From the NCBI GenBank assembly GCA_951801995.1, contig CATOOY010000019.1, forward strand, positions 1 through 20,637: a stretch of DNA of 20,637 bases. Direction: 5' to 3'. Both the position numbers and the translations under genes were made by a program. This DNA is from an uncultured Erysipelotrichaceae bacterium (lineage in GTDB: Bacteria; Bacillota_I; Bacilli_A; RF39; UBA660). This document shows positions 1 to 7,697 of this stretch, in pieces; within the stretch, counting starts at the first letter, position 1, and each line of letters starts with the position of its first letter. The notes under the pieces were generated by a model. That model saw only the letters and a program-made list of their open reading frames with translations, was not told the DNA's origin and did no database searches.

Positions 1-2
1 CA

Positions 3-1337
3 GGACTACCAAAGTTAATAATAAAAACTATTATAAATACAGTTATGACAGACTATGCAGGTGATGATGTAGAAGATGAATATTGGAAAGAAGTTAACAA
101 AGAAAATGAATTTGATAGTAAAATGCTAAAGGCCTTATTAGGAGATTTATTACATATAGGCGATGGTGCAATAAAAATAAATTATGATGCTGATATATCC
201 GATAAAGCAATTCTCGAGTGGGTAGATGGTTCAAAAATAGATTTTACATATAAAAGAGGTAGATTAGTAGAGTTAGTATTTAAATCTTTTCACGAAGAAG
301 GAAATACAACATATTTACTAGAAGAACATTATGGATTCGGATATATAACTTATAAGTTATTAAAAGATGGTCAAGAGGTAAGTTTGAATAAAGTTCCTGC
401 ATTAGCAAAACTTAAAAATATAACTTTTGATAAATCAATAATGTGGGCTGTACCAGTAATGTTAAGTGAATCAGTAAAATATAAAGGAAGAGGAGAGTCT
501 ATTTTTGAAGGAAAATATGACTCTTTTGATAGTTTAGACGAAATTATATCTCAATGGCTAGAAGCAGTTAGAGCAGGAAGAGCAATAAAATATATTCCTG
601 AAAGTATGATTCCAAGAGATCCTGAATCAGGAGAATTTTTATTAAATAGTAATCCATTTGATAATAAGTATATTTCTCCTGAAGGAAGTATGTCAGAAAA
701 TGGACAAGATACTATTGAAATAAAACAAGCAGAAATACCAACAGAAAATTACTTACAATCATATATAACATTTTTAGATTTATGTTTACAAGGAATTGTA
801 AGCCCATCAACACTTGGAATAGATACAAAGAAATTAGATAATGCTGAAGCACAAAGAGAAAAAGAAAAAACTACTTTATATACTAGAGGCTTAATAATTG
901 ATACATTATCAGAGTTTATTCCAAAGGTTATTAATACAGTTTTGAAATCAAGAGACCAAATGGAAAATAAAGGTTTATCTGAAGATATAGAAGTTAGTTT
1001 AAAATTTGGAGAATACAGCAACCCTTCATTTGAAGCACAAGTTGAAACAGTTGGAAAAGGAAAACAACAAGGAATAATGTCAATAGAGGCCTGTGTAGAA
1101 GAATTATATGGCGATTCTAAAGATGAAGAGTGGAAACTAGAAGAAATTGCAAGATTAAAAGCAGAACAAGGAATTGTTGATATAGAAGAACCAGCAGTAA
1201 ACTTTGATTTAGAAATGGAAGAAGATACAACAAAAGAATTAGAACCTAAAGAAAAAGAAGCAGAACCAAAGGAAGAAAAACCAAAAGTAGAAGGTCAAAA
1301 AGAAGAAAAGAAAGACCAGGAGAAAGTAAATGAATAA
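3..1337 (+). CDS. Phage portal protein (5' end cut by window edge)
   Basis: Portal protein, the dodecameric ring at the capsid vertex through which DNA is packaged and to which the neck attaches. The reading frame is open to the left edge (it reads GLPKLIIKTIINTV before the first ATG at 45), so this is the C-terminal part of a longer gene and the ATG at 45 is an internal Met. The phrase PKLIIKTIINTV followed by an acidic helical stretch is typical of SPP1-type/Gp6-like portals, which are usually 450-500 aa. The last 40 residues are a Glu/Lys-rich disordered tail. The stop overlaps the start of the minor capsid gene by 8 bases. The family call rests on the general sequence pattern, gene order and size; no single motif is decisive. 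Confidence 0.82.
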   Translation, partial: GLPKLIIKTIINTVMTDYAGDDVEDEYWKEVNKENEFDSKMLKALLGDLLHIGDGAIKINYDADISDKAILEWVDGSKIDFTYKRGRLVELVFKSFHEEGNTTYLLEEHYGFGYITYKLLKDGQEVSLNKVPALAKLKNITFDKSIMWAVPVMLSESVKYKGRGESIFEGKYDSFDSLDEIISQWLEAVRAGRAIKYIPESMIPRDPESGEFLLNSNPFDNKYISPEGSMSENGQDTIEIKQAEIPTENYLQSYITFLDLCLQGIVSPSTLGIDTKKLDNAEAQREKEKTTLYTRGLIIDTLSEFIPKVINTVLKSRDQMENKGLSEDIEVSLKFGEYSNPSFEAQVETVGKGKQQGIMSIEACVEELYGDSKDEEWKLEEIARLKAEQGIVDIEEPAVNFDLEMEEDTTKELEPKEKEAEPKEEKPKVEGQKEEKKDQEKVNE

Positions 1338-2856
1338 TGAATATGATGTTTCAAAGGCATTTCAAAGAATAGAAGAAACTCTTATAAAATCAATGAAAAG
1401 AAACCTTATAAGGCACTTAAATGAAGAAAGAGATCTTGATATGAATTGGAGTGCTTGGCAAACAGAACAATTAAAATCATTAGAGCATTTTAAAAGAAAT
1501 AACAAAAAATTATTTAAAAATGACTTTTCTACAATAAATAATGATGTAGAAGCATTAATAAAACAAAGTTTTGAAAATGGAAAACTGGATCAAGAAAGAG
1601 TAATATTAGAAGCCATAAAAGAAGGTAATTTCAATAGTAATGATAAGCAAATAAATAAATTATGGCATATTTATAAAAATACTAAAAACAAAAGAATTAA
1701 GAAAAAACAACTTACTAGAATATATGAAAAAACAGAACAAGCAGAATCAAACTTTTTCAAAATAAATGATAGAAAACTTAATGCATTATTAAAAGAAACA
1801 ACAGAGAATTTTCAAAAAGCAGAACTTTCAATATTAAGATATACCAATGATCAATATAGAAAAATAATATATGATGCTCAAGTATATGCAAATACAGGTT
1901 CAGGAACAATACAACAAGCAGTTGATATGGCCACAAAAGATTTTCTTTCAAAAGGAATAAATAGTATAGAATATTCAAATGGTGCAATGGTAAATATTGC
2001 AGCATATGCAGAAATGGCCATTAGAACAGCAAATAAAAGGGCATACTTACAAGGAGAAGGAACAAAAAGGGCTGAATGGGGAGTACACACAGTCCTAGTT
2101 CCAAATCGTGGTGGAGGATGTCCTTATTGTATAAAGTTTCAGGGGAAAGTTTTTATTGATGATGTATGGAGTGGAGGAACAGAAGCAGAAAGTAAAGAAA
2201 CAGGTTATCCTTTATTAAGTACAGCAATAAAAGCAAAATTATTCCATCCTAATTGTAAAGATACAGCACTTACATACTTTCCTGGTGTTAATTCAGAGGT
2301 AACACCACCTACTAGAGAGCAATTAAAACAAAAAGAAAAAAATTATAAGAATGAACAAAAATTGAATTATATTGACAGAAATATACAAAAATATAGTAGG
2401 TTAGAATTAGGAAGTACAGATAATGAAAATGTAGAAAAATATCACAATAAAAGGTTACAATGGCAAGAATACAAAGAAAAATTTAAGATGAACCATCAAA
2501 CAACATTTAGTGATATTATTGAAAGTGAAAAAATAAGGCAACAAGAATTTATAAAAAGTAAAGTAACAGGTAATGTTATAAATGAAGTAGAAATAAAGGA
2601 TGTTTCAAAACATTTAATAGATAGAGTAAGGCAAAGGGAAATAGAACTTGATGACATTATAGATACATTGAAAAATCCACTAGAGTGTGGTAAAATAGTG
2701 TATGATATAGAAGAAAGACCAAGTTTTAAAGCAATAGGAGAAAAAACTACTTTATATATAAACCCTGATACTGGAATAATAACAACAGTACATAAAACAC
2801 ATACAAAAATAGCAGAAAAATTGAAAGGAAAGAATAATAATGCAAATAAGAATTAG
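1330..2856 (+). CDS. Phage minor capsid protein 2 with nuclease-like C-terminal domain
   Basis: Head protein of the minor capsid protein 2 / SPP1 gp7-like group, normally placed just after the portal and carried inside the capsid in a few copies. Residues 1-250 are mostly charged helices. A cysteine cluster follows: CPYC at 264-267, then HPNC at 306-309, the expected conserved C-x2-C ... H-P-x-C pattern of this family. Residues from about 425 to the end form a separate domain: KHLIDRVRQREI (His428), then a DI..L..P turn, an I-Y strand, and a C-terminal strand pair with NPDTG and HKTH. This layout (H..DR..R.I...DI...L..P ... NP..G.I.TV.KT) resembles the small RNase-like domains (colicin D/E5-, EndoU- or RelE-like) known at the C-termini of phage head proteins. 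The capsid call is firm; the nuclease assignment is inferred from pattern only. Confidence 0.82.
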   Translation: MNNEYDVSKAFQRIEETLIKSMKRNLIRHLNEERDLDMNWSAWQTEQLKSLEHFKRNNKKLFKNDFSTINNDVEALIKQSFENGKLDQERVILEAIKEGNFNSNDKQINKLWHIYKNTKNKRIKKKQLTRIYEKTEQAESNFFKINDRKLNALLKETTENFQKAELSILRYTNDQYRKIIYDAQVYANTGSGTIQQAVDMATKDFLSKGINSIEYSNGAMVNIAAYAEMAIRTANKRAYLQGEGTKRAEWGVHTVLVPNRGGGCPYCIKFQGKVFIDDVWSGGTEAESKETGYPLLSTAIKAKLFHPNCKDTALTYFPGVNSEVTPPTREQLKQKEKNYKNEQKLNYIDRNIQKYSRLELGSTDNENVEKYHNKRLQWQEYKEKFKMNHQTTFSDIIESEKIRQQEFIKSKVTGNVINEVEIKDVSKHLIDRVRQREIELDDIIDTLKNPLECGKIVYDIEERPSFKAIGEKTTLYINPDTGIITTVHKTHTKIAEKLKGKNNNANKN

Positions 2857-3073
2857 CAACGAGGATCTAAAGGCATTAAAAAAGATAAAAGATCCAAGAA
2901 TAAATAGATATTTAAGTAAAATTGAAAACATAAGTGAAGATGAAGCAATTGCATTTATGGAATATTTGTATGATAAATCAAATGAATATTTAAAAGGAAA
3001 AAATTATACAGATACACTAGAAAGTATATTGTTAGAAAAAACAGCAGATTACATTTATGACATAACAAAATAA
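2840..3073 (+). CDS. Small helical protein of unknown function
   Basis: 77-residue protein, unrecognised. It overlaps the end of the minor capsid gene by 17 bases and has a good ribosome site (AAAGGAAAG, within that gene). It is charged and probably all-helical (KALKKIKDPRINRYLSKIENISEDEAIAFMEYLYDK), with no membrane segment or cysteine. Its position immediately after a head protein that ends in a toxin-like domain makes an immunity or chaperone role conceivable, but nothing in the sequence proves this. It is followed by a strong terminator at 3088-3112. Confidence 0.7.
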   Translation: MQIRISNEDLKALKKIKDPRINRYLSKIENISEDEAIAFMEYLYDKSNEYLKGKNYTDTLESILLEKTADYIYDITK

Positions 3074-3087
3074 ATAGTTTAATTGTT

Positions 3088-3114
3088 TTAAGAGCCGTAA
3101 GGCTCTTTTTTAAT
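3088..3114 (+). terminator. Rho-independent terminator, copy 1 of a 27-bp repeat
   Basis: Stem AAGAGCC/GGCTCTT with a GTAA (GNRA-type) loop and a T6 tail. It matches the terminator at 3642-3668 over 27 bases with a single C/T difference, so the pair brackets the two genes between them. Confidence 0.85.
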
Positions 3115-3140
3115 GCTTTAATTTGAAAGGGGTGAGTAGT

Positions 3141-3332
3141 TTGAATGATAGAGCAAAGTTTGTAGAAGTAAGCAAGGAACAGCAAGATAGAATAGACTTA
3201 ATAAGAAGTTCTTTTTCTAATATGTATGATGTGATAGATACAAACTGTAAATCAAGCAGAGAAACATCATTAGTATTAACTAAATTAGAAGAAGCACAAT
3301 TTTGGGCAATTAAAGGAATTACAAGAGAATAA
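3141..3332 (+). CDS. acb2: Acb2-like anti-CBASS protein (cyclic-nucleotide sponge candidate)
   Basis: 63-residue protein starting at TTG 3141. The ribosome site AAAGGGGTG at 3126-3134 has normal spacing to this TTG, whereas an upstream in-frame TTG at 3123 would lie inside it. The C-terminal half, SRETSLVLTKLEEAQFWAIK followed by GITRE, carries the S-R-E-x-S-L-x-L-T-K-L-E-E-A-x-x-W-A signature of the Acb2 (T4 Vs.4-like) family. Those proteins form helical hexamers that bind cyclic di- and trinucleotides and so block CBASS and related immunity. The N-terminal part (QQDRIDLIRSSFSNMYDVID) fits the family's first helix. Acb2 genes in other phages also sit among head genes. The family call is from motif recognition; ligand binding and target are inferred. 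Confidence 0.75.
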   Translation: MNDRAKFVEVSKEQQDRIDLIRSSFSNMYDVIDTNCKSSRETSLVLTKLEEAQFWAIKGITRE

Positions 3333-3360
3333 AAAATATAATATTAGGAGGTAAAAGGAA

Positions 3361-3633
3361 ATGGCAAAAAAGAAGGCTGAAGAAGTAAAAGAAGAAGTTG
3401 TTGAAGAAGTAAAGGAAACAACTGAAAAAGTAGAGGAAGTAAAAAAAGAATCTAAAAAAACATTAGTTGCTAATACTTCTTTTAATGATAAATATACAGG
3501 AGAGAAATACGCAGAAAAGACAGAATTTATTGTTGTAAAAGAAGATATTGAAACAACAAAAGTAAAAGATAATCAATATAAAATATCAGCTAAAAGAGCA
3601 GAAGAATTACAAGAAAAAGGATATATTGATTAA
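3361..3633 (+). CDS. Small Lys/Glu-rich head-region protein
   Basis: 90-residue protein with a strong ribosome site (AGGAGG, 3347-3352 region). Residues 1-36 are almost only K, E, V and T and probably form a long helix or disordered arm. Residues 37-90 look like a compact domain: FNDKYTGEKYAEKTEFIVVK and a closing ISAKRAEELQEKGYID. Small proteins with this second part (F-D-K-x-T-G ... RA.EL...G.I) are common between the capsid and tail genes of Firmicutes phages and have no settled function. It sits between the Acb2-like gene and a terminator, before the scaffold gene. Confidence 0.7.
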   Translation: MAKKKAEEVKEEVVEEVKETTEKVEEVKKESKKTLVANTSFNDKYTGEKYAEKTEFIVVKEDIETTKVKDNQYKISAKRAEELQEKGYID

Positions 3634-3641
3634 TTTGATTA

Positions 3642-3668
3642 TTAAGAGCCGTAAGGCTTTTTTTTAAT
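3642..3668 (+). terminator. Rho-independent terminator, copy 2 of the 27-bp repeat
   Basis: Stem AAGAGCC/GGCTTTT (one G-T pair) with GTAA loop and a long T run. Nearly identical to 3088-3114. Confidence 0.82.
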
Positions 3669-3745
3669 ACTCCAAACACTGAAGAGGATAAAAGCTTGTG
3701 TATATATAGTCATTTCAAGACTTAAAAAAGTAGGAGGTAGCGATT

Positions 3746-4393
3746 ATGGAAGGAAACGATGCAAACAATAATGCAAATAACGCAAATAATAATGCAAATT
3801 CTAACCAAAATGCCCAAAACGCTGCAGGGCAAAATAACAATGCAAATCAACCAAATAATAATTCTAATGGAATTGATTATAACAAGATCCAGGAAATGAT
3901 AGATGGTAGAAATGCAAAAACAGAAGATAGTGTCTTAAAAAGCTATTTTCAAAAGCAAGGCTTAAGCCAAGAGGAAATAGAGAGTGCAATAAATACTTTC
4001 AAAACTCAAAAGGCTAATCAGGCCAATGCACAAAATAAAGAACTTACTGATGCACAAGCATCTTTACAAAAAACACAATTAGAAAATCAAAGATTAAGAA
4101 TAGAAAAGAAAGCGTACGATTTCGTTGATGAGCTTAATGTTGATATTAAGACTATGCCATATTTATTAAAAATGGCAGATCTAAGCAATTGTGCAGATAA
4201 AGATGGAAATGTATTAGAAGATACTTTAAAAACTGCATTACAAAAAGTTATTGATGATGTACCAGGATTAAAAAAGCAAGTCCAAGGAACAGTAGGAATA
4301 ACAGTAGGTGCAGATACGAACAACGGAACAAACTCTAATAATGGAGTATTTGATTTCGGATTTACAGGTGTAAGACCTAAAAAACAAAATTAA
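3746..4393 (+). CDS. Capsid scaffolding protein (DUF4355-like)
   Basis: 215-residue scaffold, the internal assembly core of the procapsid. Its place directly before the major capsid gene, its coiled-coil middle (about residues 50-125, rich in Q/K/E/A) and the phrase YFQKQGLSQEEIESAINTFK fit the DUF4355 scaffolds of Firmicutes phages. Residues 3-45 are a low-complexity Asn/Ala tract with more than twenty Asn, unusual for this family and encoded by repeated AAC/AAT codons. The C-terminal residues GVFDFGFTGVRPKKQN resemble the usual short capsid-binding tail. Ribosome site GTAGGAGG at 3730-3737. Confidence 0.82.
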   Translation: MEGNDANNNANNANNNANSNQNAQNAAGQNNNANQPNNNSNGIDYNKIQEMIDGRNAKTEDSVLKSYFQKQGLSQEEIESAINTFKTQKANQANAQNKELTDAQASLQKTQLENQRLRIEKKAYDFVDELNVDIKTMPYLLKMADLSNCADKDGNVLEDTLKTALQKVIDDVPGLKKQVQGTVGITVGADTNNGTNSNNGVFDFGFTGVRPKKQN

Positions 4394-4423
4394 AAGTAAA
4401 AAAAGAAAGGAAGGCGATTTATT

Positions 4424-5326
4424 ATGCCATTTGAAAAAACAGGACTAAATTATGCTAAAGAATATTCACAAGCTTTAGCACAAGCATATCCATATACATT
4501 ATTCTTTGGTGCTTTATGGAATGCAACAAAACCAGATGTTAAATTTTTAAGAAATGATACAGTAATTCTACCAAGTTTATCAGTAAAAGGTAGAAAAAAC
4601 GGAGATAGAGACTCGATAGGAAGCTTTGGAAGAAACTTCAATAATGCTGAAGAACCAAAGAAATTAAAAACTCACAGAACTTGGGATACACTTATTCATC
4701 CAAGAGATATTGATGAAACAAATCATGTTGCAACAATTCAAAATATCACTAAAGTTATGAATGAGGAACAAAAATTCCCTGAAATGGATGCTGAAATGAT
4801 TACAGCATTATATGCTTTAAAAAATGAAATTGAAGCAATTACAGAAGATGATGTTCTTACATTAGCAAATGTATTAACAAAATTTGATGCTATGATGGAC
4901 AAAATGGATGAAGCAAGAGTTCCTGCTGCAGGAAGATTATTGTATGCAGATACTCCTACAAAAACTTTAATTGATACAGCAAAAGAAGCTGCTAGAAACT
5001 TGTCAGCACAAGACACAGCAGTTGCTAGATCATTAGATAGAATTGGAGAAGTTGAAGTAATTGGTGTTCCAAAATCTGCAATGAAATCTGCTTATAATTT
5101 TACTGATGATGGATTTGAAGTTGCTGAAAATGCAAAAGAAGTAAAAATGTTATTAGTACATACATCTGCAGTTATTCCAGTAATAGCATATGACTTTGCT
5201 CAATTAGGTGCTCCAAGTTCTTTATCACAAGGAAAATGGACATACTTTGAAGAGTCTTTTGAAGATGTATTCATCTACAATAAGAAACACGATGCAATTC
5301 AATTCTATATTGAAAGAACTGCCTAA
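4424..5326 (+). CDS. Major capsid protein
   Basis: 300-residue major capsid protein, expected to have the HK97 fold. It follows the scaffold and precedes the connector genes, and is the right size for the family. Features seen: an N-terminal arm (LNYAKEYSQALAQAYPYTLFF), a P-loop/E-loop-like section ending in SIGSFGRNF, the spine-helix-like segment FPEMDAEMITALYALKNEI and a GRLLYADTPTKTLID stretch typical of the central domain in capsids of Clostridia and Bacilli phages. It shows a more standard codon choice (many Ala/Gly codons) than nearby genes, as expected of a highly expressed protein. Ribosome site AAAGGAAGG before the start. Confidence 0.88.
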   Translation: MPFEKTGLNYAKEYSQALAQAYPYTLFFGALWNATKPDVKFLRNDTVILPSLSVKGRKNGDRDSIGSFGRNFNNAEEPKKLKTHRTWDTLIHPRDIDETNHVATIQNITKVMNEEQKFPEMDAEMITALYALKNEIEAITEDDVLTLANVLTKFDAMMDKMDEARVPAAGRLLYADTPTKTLIDTAKEAARNLSAQDTAVARSLDRIGEVEVIGVPKSAMKSAYNFTDDGFEVAENAKEVKMLLVHTSAVIPVIAYDFAQLGAPSSLSQGKWTYFEESFEDVFIYNKKHDAIQFYIERTA

Positions 5327-5340
5327 ATTGGAGGTAAGAT

Positions 5341-5724
5341 ATGAGTAATTATGTAGATATTACTTATTATCAAAATACCTATAAAGGAACGGTAATTCCT
5401 AAAGATAAAATTGAAGAAAAATTAAAAGAAGCAAGTATGCATATTGATACTTTAACTTATAATCGTATAGTTGGAAGAGGTTTTGAAAATTTAACAAAAT
5501 TCCAACAAGACATTATAAAAGAAGTTGTGTGCAAACTTGCTGATTTTGAATATGAAAATGAGGACTTGATAAAGTCTGCATTATCTAGTTATGCAATAAA
5601 TGGTGTATCAATGAACTTTGGAACAAGTTGGAATATTCAAGTTCAAAATGGTGTTGCAATACCAAAAGATTATTATTGTTTATTAAGTCAAACAGGATTA
5701 ACTTGTAGGAATATGAGGTGTTGA
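5341..5724 (+). CDS. Head-tail connector protein (gp6/gp15-like adaptor)
   Basis: 127-residue protein directly after the major capsid gene. N-terminal YVDITYYQNTYKG followed by KIEEKLKEASMHIDTLTYNRI and later FQQDIIKEVVCKLADFEYEN matches the helical pattern of adaptor proteins (gp6-like, DNA-packaging/connector group) that bind beneath the portal. Ribosome site TGGAGG. The C-terminus ends in a Cys-rich CRNMRC, which is odd but in frame and directly followed by the next gene. Confidence 0.72.
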   Translation: MSNYVDITYYQNTYKGTVIPKDKIEEKLKEASMHIDTLTYNRIVGRGFENLTKFQQDIIKEVVCKLADFEYENEDLIKSALSSYAINGVSMNFGTSWNIQVQNGVAIPKDYYCLLSQTGLTCRNMRC

Positions 5725-5725
5725 T

Positions 5726-6064
5726 ATGGTATATCCAAAATTAGTAAGAAAAGAAAATTGTAAAACAGATATTCAAGTTGTTTTATATGGCGAAGGGACA
5801 ACAGAAGATGGCGAACCAATAATTGCATTAGATACTAAATTAAAATGTAATTACCAGGACAAAGCTAAAAGAGTATTAACTGCAGAGAAAGTAATAATTC
5901 AATTAACTGCAAAAGCATACTTTGTTGGAGATATTGCTCCTGATTTGGCAGTTATTTCTGGTGGCCAAGTTACTGTATTTGGAGAAACAAGATCAATATA
6001 TCAAGGAACAAAGGCAAGAAATCCCGATGGAACTGTTAATTTTACGGAATTGGAGATAATGTAA
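5726..6064 (+). CDS. Head-closure / minor capsid protein 1-like
   Basis: 112-residue mostly beta-strand protein, second in the neck series. Its size, the terminal pattern FGETRSIYQGTKARNPDGTV and its order (adaptor, closure, HK97 gp10-like, tail terminator) fit the head-closure or stopper role, named minor capsid protein 1 in Firmicutes phages. The stop overlaps the next start as TAATG at 6062-6066. The call comes mainly from gene order and fold pattern. Confidence 0.65.
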   Translation: MVYPKLVRKENCKTDIQVVLYGEGTTEDGEPIIALDTKLKCNYQDKAKRVLTAEKVIIQLTAKAYFVGDIAPDLAVISGGQVTVFGETRSIYQGTKARNPDGTVNFTELEIM

Positions 6065-6444
6065 TGAAAACTGTAACTTCCAAAATAAAATTAAATGCTC
6101 CTAAAATAAAACAATTAGATCGTGCAGCCATAACTTCACTTGAAAAGACTGTTAGTGCTTTGCATACTGAAGTGGTAAATGCACAAGTAATGCCATTTAA
6201 AAGTGGAAATATGCAGAATGACAATACATATGAAGATTATTCAAATAGCAAACAAGGAAAAGTAAGTTTAAATACTTCTACACCTTATGCTAGAAGGATG
6301 TATTTTCATCCTGAATATAATTTCTCGAAAGAGGAAAATCCAAATGCTAGAGGAAATTGGTACGAGCCTTGGACTACTGGAAAAGAAAAAGATTTTTGTA
6401 AGAAGGCATTTTCACAATTTTATAAAAAGGAGGCAGGTTTATAA
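6064..6444 (+). CDS. Neck protein, minor capsid protein 2 (PF11114)/HK97 gp10-like
   Basis: 126-residue protein. The segment SGNMQNDNTYEDYSNSKQGK, then STPYARRMYFHPEYNFSKEE, NARGNWYEPW and a helical C-terminus is the recognisable signature of a Firmicutes minor capsid family related to HK97 gp10, a neck or tail-completion protein. It is coupled by TAATG overlaps to both neighbours (6064 and 6444). Confidence 0.75.
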   Translation: MKTVTSKIKLNAPKIKQLDRAAITSLEKTVSALHTEVVNAQVMPFKSGNMQNDNTYEDYSNSKQGKVSLNTSTPYARRMYFHPEYNFSKEENPNARGNWYEPWTTGKEKDFCKKAFSQFYKKEAGL

Positions 6445-6869
6445 TGAGTAAACTGTTAGGATTAGCAGATATAAGAGATTGGATAAAATCTTTAAATTAT
6501 ACTGTTTCAGAGAATTGTTATATAGGAAAATTAGATAATAAGAAAGACAAGTCTATTGGCGTATATCAATTAAAAACCAGCAATGAAACTAATATTGCAA
6601 TAGGTGGAATTGATAATACCAAAACCCTAGAAAAATCAGTTAGTATTTTGATTCATTGGAATAAAAATGCTAAAGAAACTGAAGAAATTTCAAACAAGAT
6701 TTATAATAAATTTTTAGAATCAAAAGAATTTGTTATAAACGATATAAAAGTAAATTATATAAGATTGCTTGTGCCTGAAGCTGTAGATGTTGGAACAGAT
6801 GACAAAAATATCTATGAAAGGGTTATACAGGCGATCTTTTATTATGAAAAAAATGAAAAGGAGGAATAA
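6444..6869 (+). CDS. Tail terminator / minor capsid protein 3-like
   Basis: 141-residue protein in the fourth neck position. It has an N-terminal helix (LADIRDWIKSL), strands with a GVYQLK segment, and a central helix (NAKETEEISNKIYNKFLES), the pattern of tail-terminator proteins that close the top of the tail tube. The start overlaps the previous stop (TAATG). The next gene is the tail tube protein, as expected. Confidence 0.68.
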   Translation: MSKLLGLADIRDWIKSLNYTVSENCYIGKLDNKKDKSIGVYQLKTSNETNIAIGGIDNTKTLEKSVSILIHWNKNAKETEEISNKIYNKFLESKEFVINDIKVNYIRLLVPEAVDVGTDDKNIYERVIQAIFYYEKNEKEE

Positions 6870-6872
6870 CTT

Positions 6873-7322
6873 ATGGCAACTGTAACAAGTGGAGTATATC
6901 CAGTATTTAATAATGTATTTAAAATAGGTACAAAAGGCAGAGCATCTGCAGCTGAAGATATGAAAACAATTGCAGATTGTGAAACATTTTCTTTGTCAAT
7001 GGACAATAATGTAGAAGAGTGGACACCAATGACAACAGAAGGATGGATCAGAAGAATGCAAACAGGTAAAGGTTTCTCTATTAGCATTTCAGGAAAAAGA
7101 AATGTTGGAGATGCTGGAAATGATTATGTTGCAAGTAAATTATTTTCAACAGGTCAAGCCGTAGAAACCAAATTTGAATGGGAATTTGCAGACGGAACAA
7201 CAGTTAGTTTCGATTGTATTATTTCTGTATCAAACGCTGGTACTGGCGATAGTACAAATGTCGCACCTTTAGAGTTCGAGGTTATGTCAGATGGAAAACC
7301 AACTGTAACACCAGCAGCTTAA
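6873..7322 (+). CDS. Major tail (tube) protein
   Basis: 149-residue tail tube protein. The beta-rich pattern is typical: an N-terminal strand, ADCETFSLSMDNNVEEWTPM, then EGWIRRMQTGKGFSISISGK, GNDYVASKLF, and a C-terminal strand pair ending APLEFEVMSDGKP. These correspond to the W-x-P and repeated G-K-x-x-x-I-S-G-K features of Firmicutes siphophage tube proteins. A strong terminator follows at once, probably setting the high level of this transcript relative to downstream genes. Confidence 0.87.
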   Translation: MATVTSGVYPVFNNVFKIGTKGRASAAEDMKTIADCETFSLSMDNNVEEWTPMTTEGWIRRMQTGKGFSISISGKRNVGDAGNDYVASKLFSTGQAVETKFEWEFADGTTVSFDCIISVSNAGTGDSTNVAPLEFEVMSDGKPTVTPAA

Positions 7323-7325
7323 AAC

Positions 7326-7361
7326 AAGCCTCAGTAGTTATCTACTGGGGCTTTATTTTTT
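7326..7361 (+). terminator. Rho-independent terminator after the tail tube gene
   Basis: 12-bp stem AAGCCTCAGTAG/CTACTGGGGCTT (one T-G pair) with a TTAT loop and a T-rich tail (TATTTTTTT). Partial read-through must feed the tail genes, as no clear promoter follows. Confidence 0.85.
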
Positions 7362-7391
7362 TATATATAAAAAGAAAAGAGGTAATTTAAA

Positions 7392-7697
7392 ATGGCAGTA
7401 ATTGATATTAGTTCAAAATTAGGAAAAGAGAAAGCAACTATAAAACTTGCAGAAGGTAAGGTTTATGAAGTAGATACAAGTGCAGACAATTATTTGTTGG
7501 TACAAGAGAAAATTAAGGATCAAGATTTTTCTATTGATGTTATGTACCAAATGATTGAAATGTTAATGGGAAAAGAAGCCCTAAAAGAAATAAAAGAAAT
7601 GAAGCTTACAATACCTGGATTAAAAGCAATAGTAACAGCTTTAGCAGCAGTTGTAAACGAAGTAGAATACGAGGAAATGGAGAAACGATTTCAATAA
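7392..7697 (+). CDS. Tail assembly chaperone, upstream frame (gpG-like)
   Basis: 101-residue protein at the gpG position, between the tail tube and the tape measure. Small acidic helical protein: DISSKLGKEKATIKLAEGKVYEVDTSADN is followed by helices containing MIEMLMGKEALKEIKEM. Such chaperones coat the tape measure during tail assembly and are normally made in two forms, the short one and a frameshifted fusion with the next frame. The frame ends at TAA 7695-7697, overlapping 29 bases of the open next frame. Confidence 0.78.
   Translation: MAVIDISSKLGKEKATIKLAEGKVYEVDTSADNYLLVQEKIKDQDFSIDVMYQMIEMLMGKEALKEIKEMKLTIPGLKAIVTALAAVVNEVEYEEMEKRFQ
7686..7697 (+). other. Candidate programmed +1 ribosomal frameshift site
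   Basis: The end of the upstream frame reads CGA-TTT-CAA-TAA. A one-base forward slip of tRNA-Phe from TTT to TTC keeps full pairing and enters the frame that begins NNTSTYDPG and runs on to 8049. The next frame is open back to 7666 (stop TAG at 7663). It has no ATG, GTG or TTG before GTG 7747, yet its conserved start LFDDWDLV lies before that GTG. Confidence 0.65.

Noticed and set aside
3757..3862. CRISPR-like or tandem DNA repeats in the scaffold gene
   Set aside because: The repeats are irregular AAT/AAC/GCA codons making an Asn/Ala-rich stretch, with no spacers of regular size.
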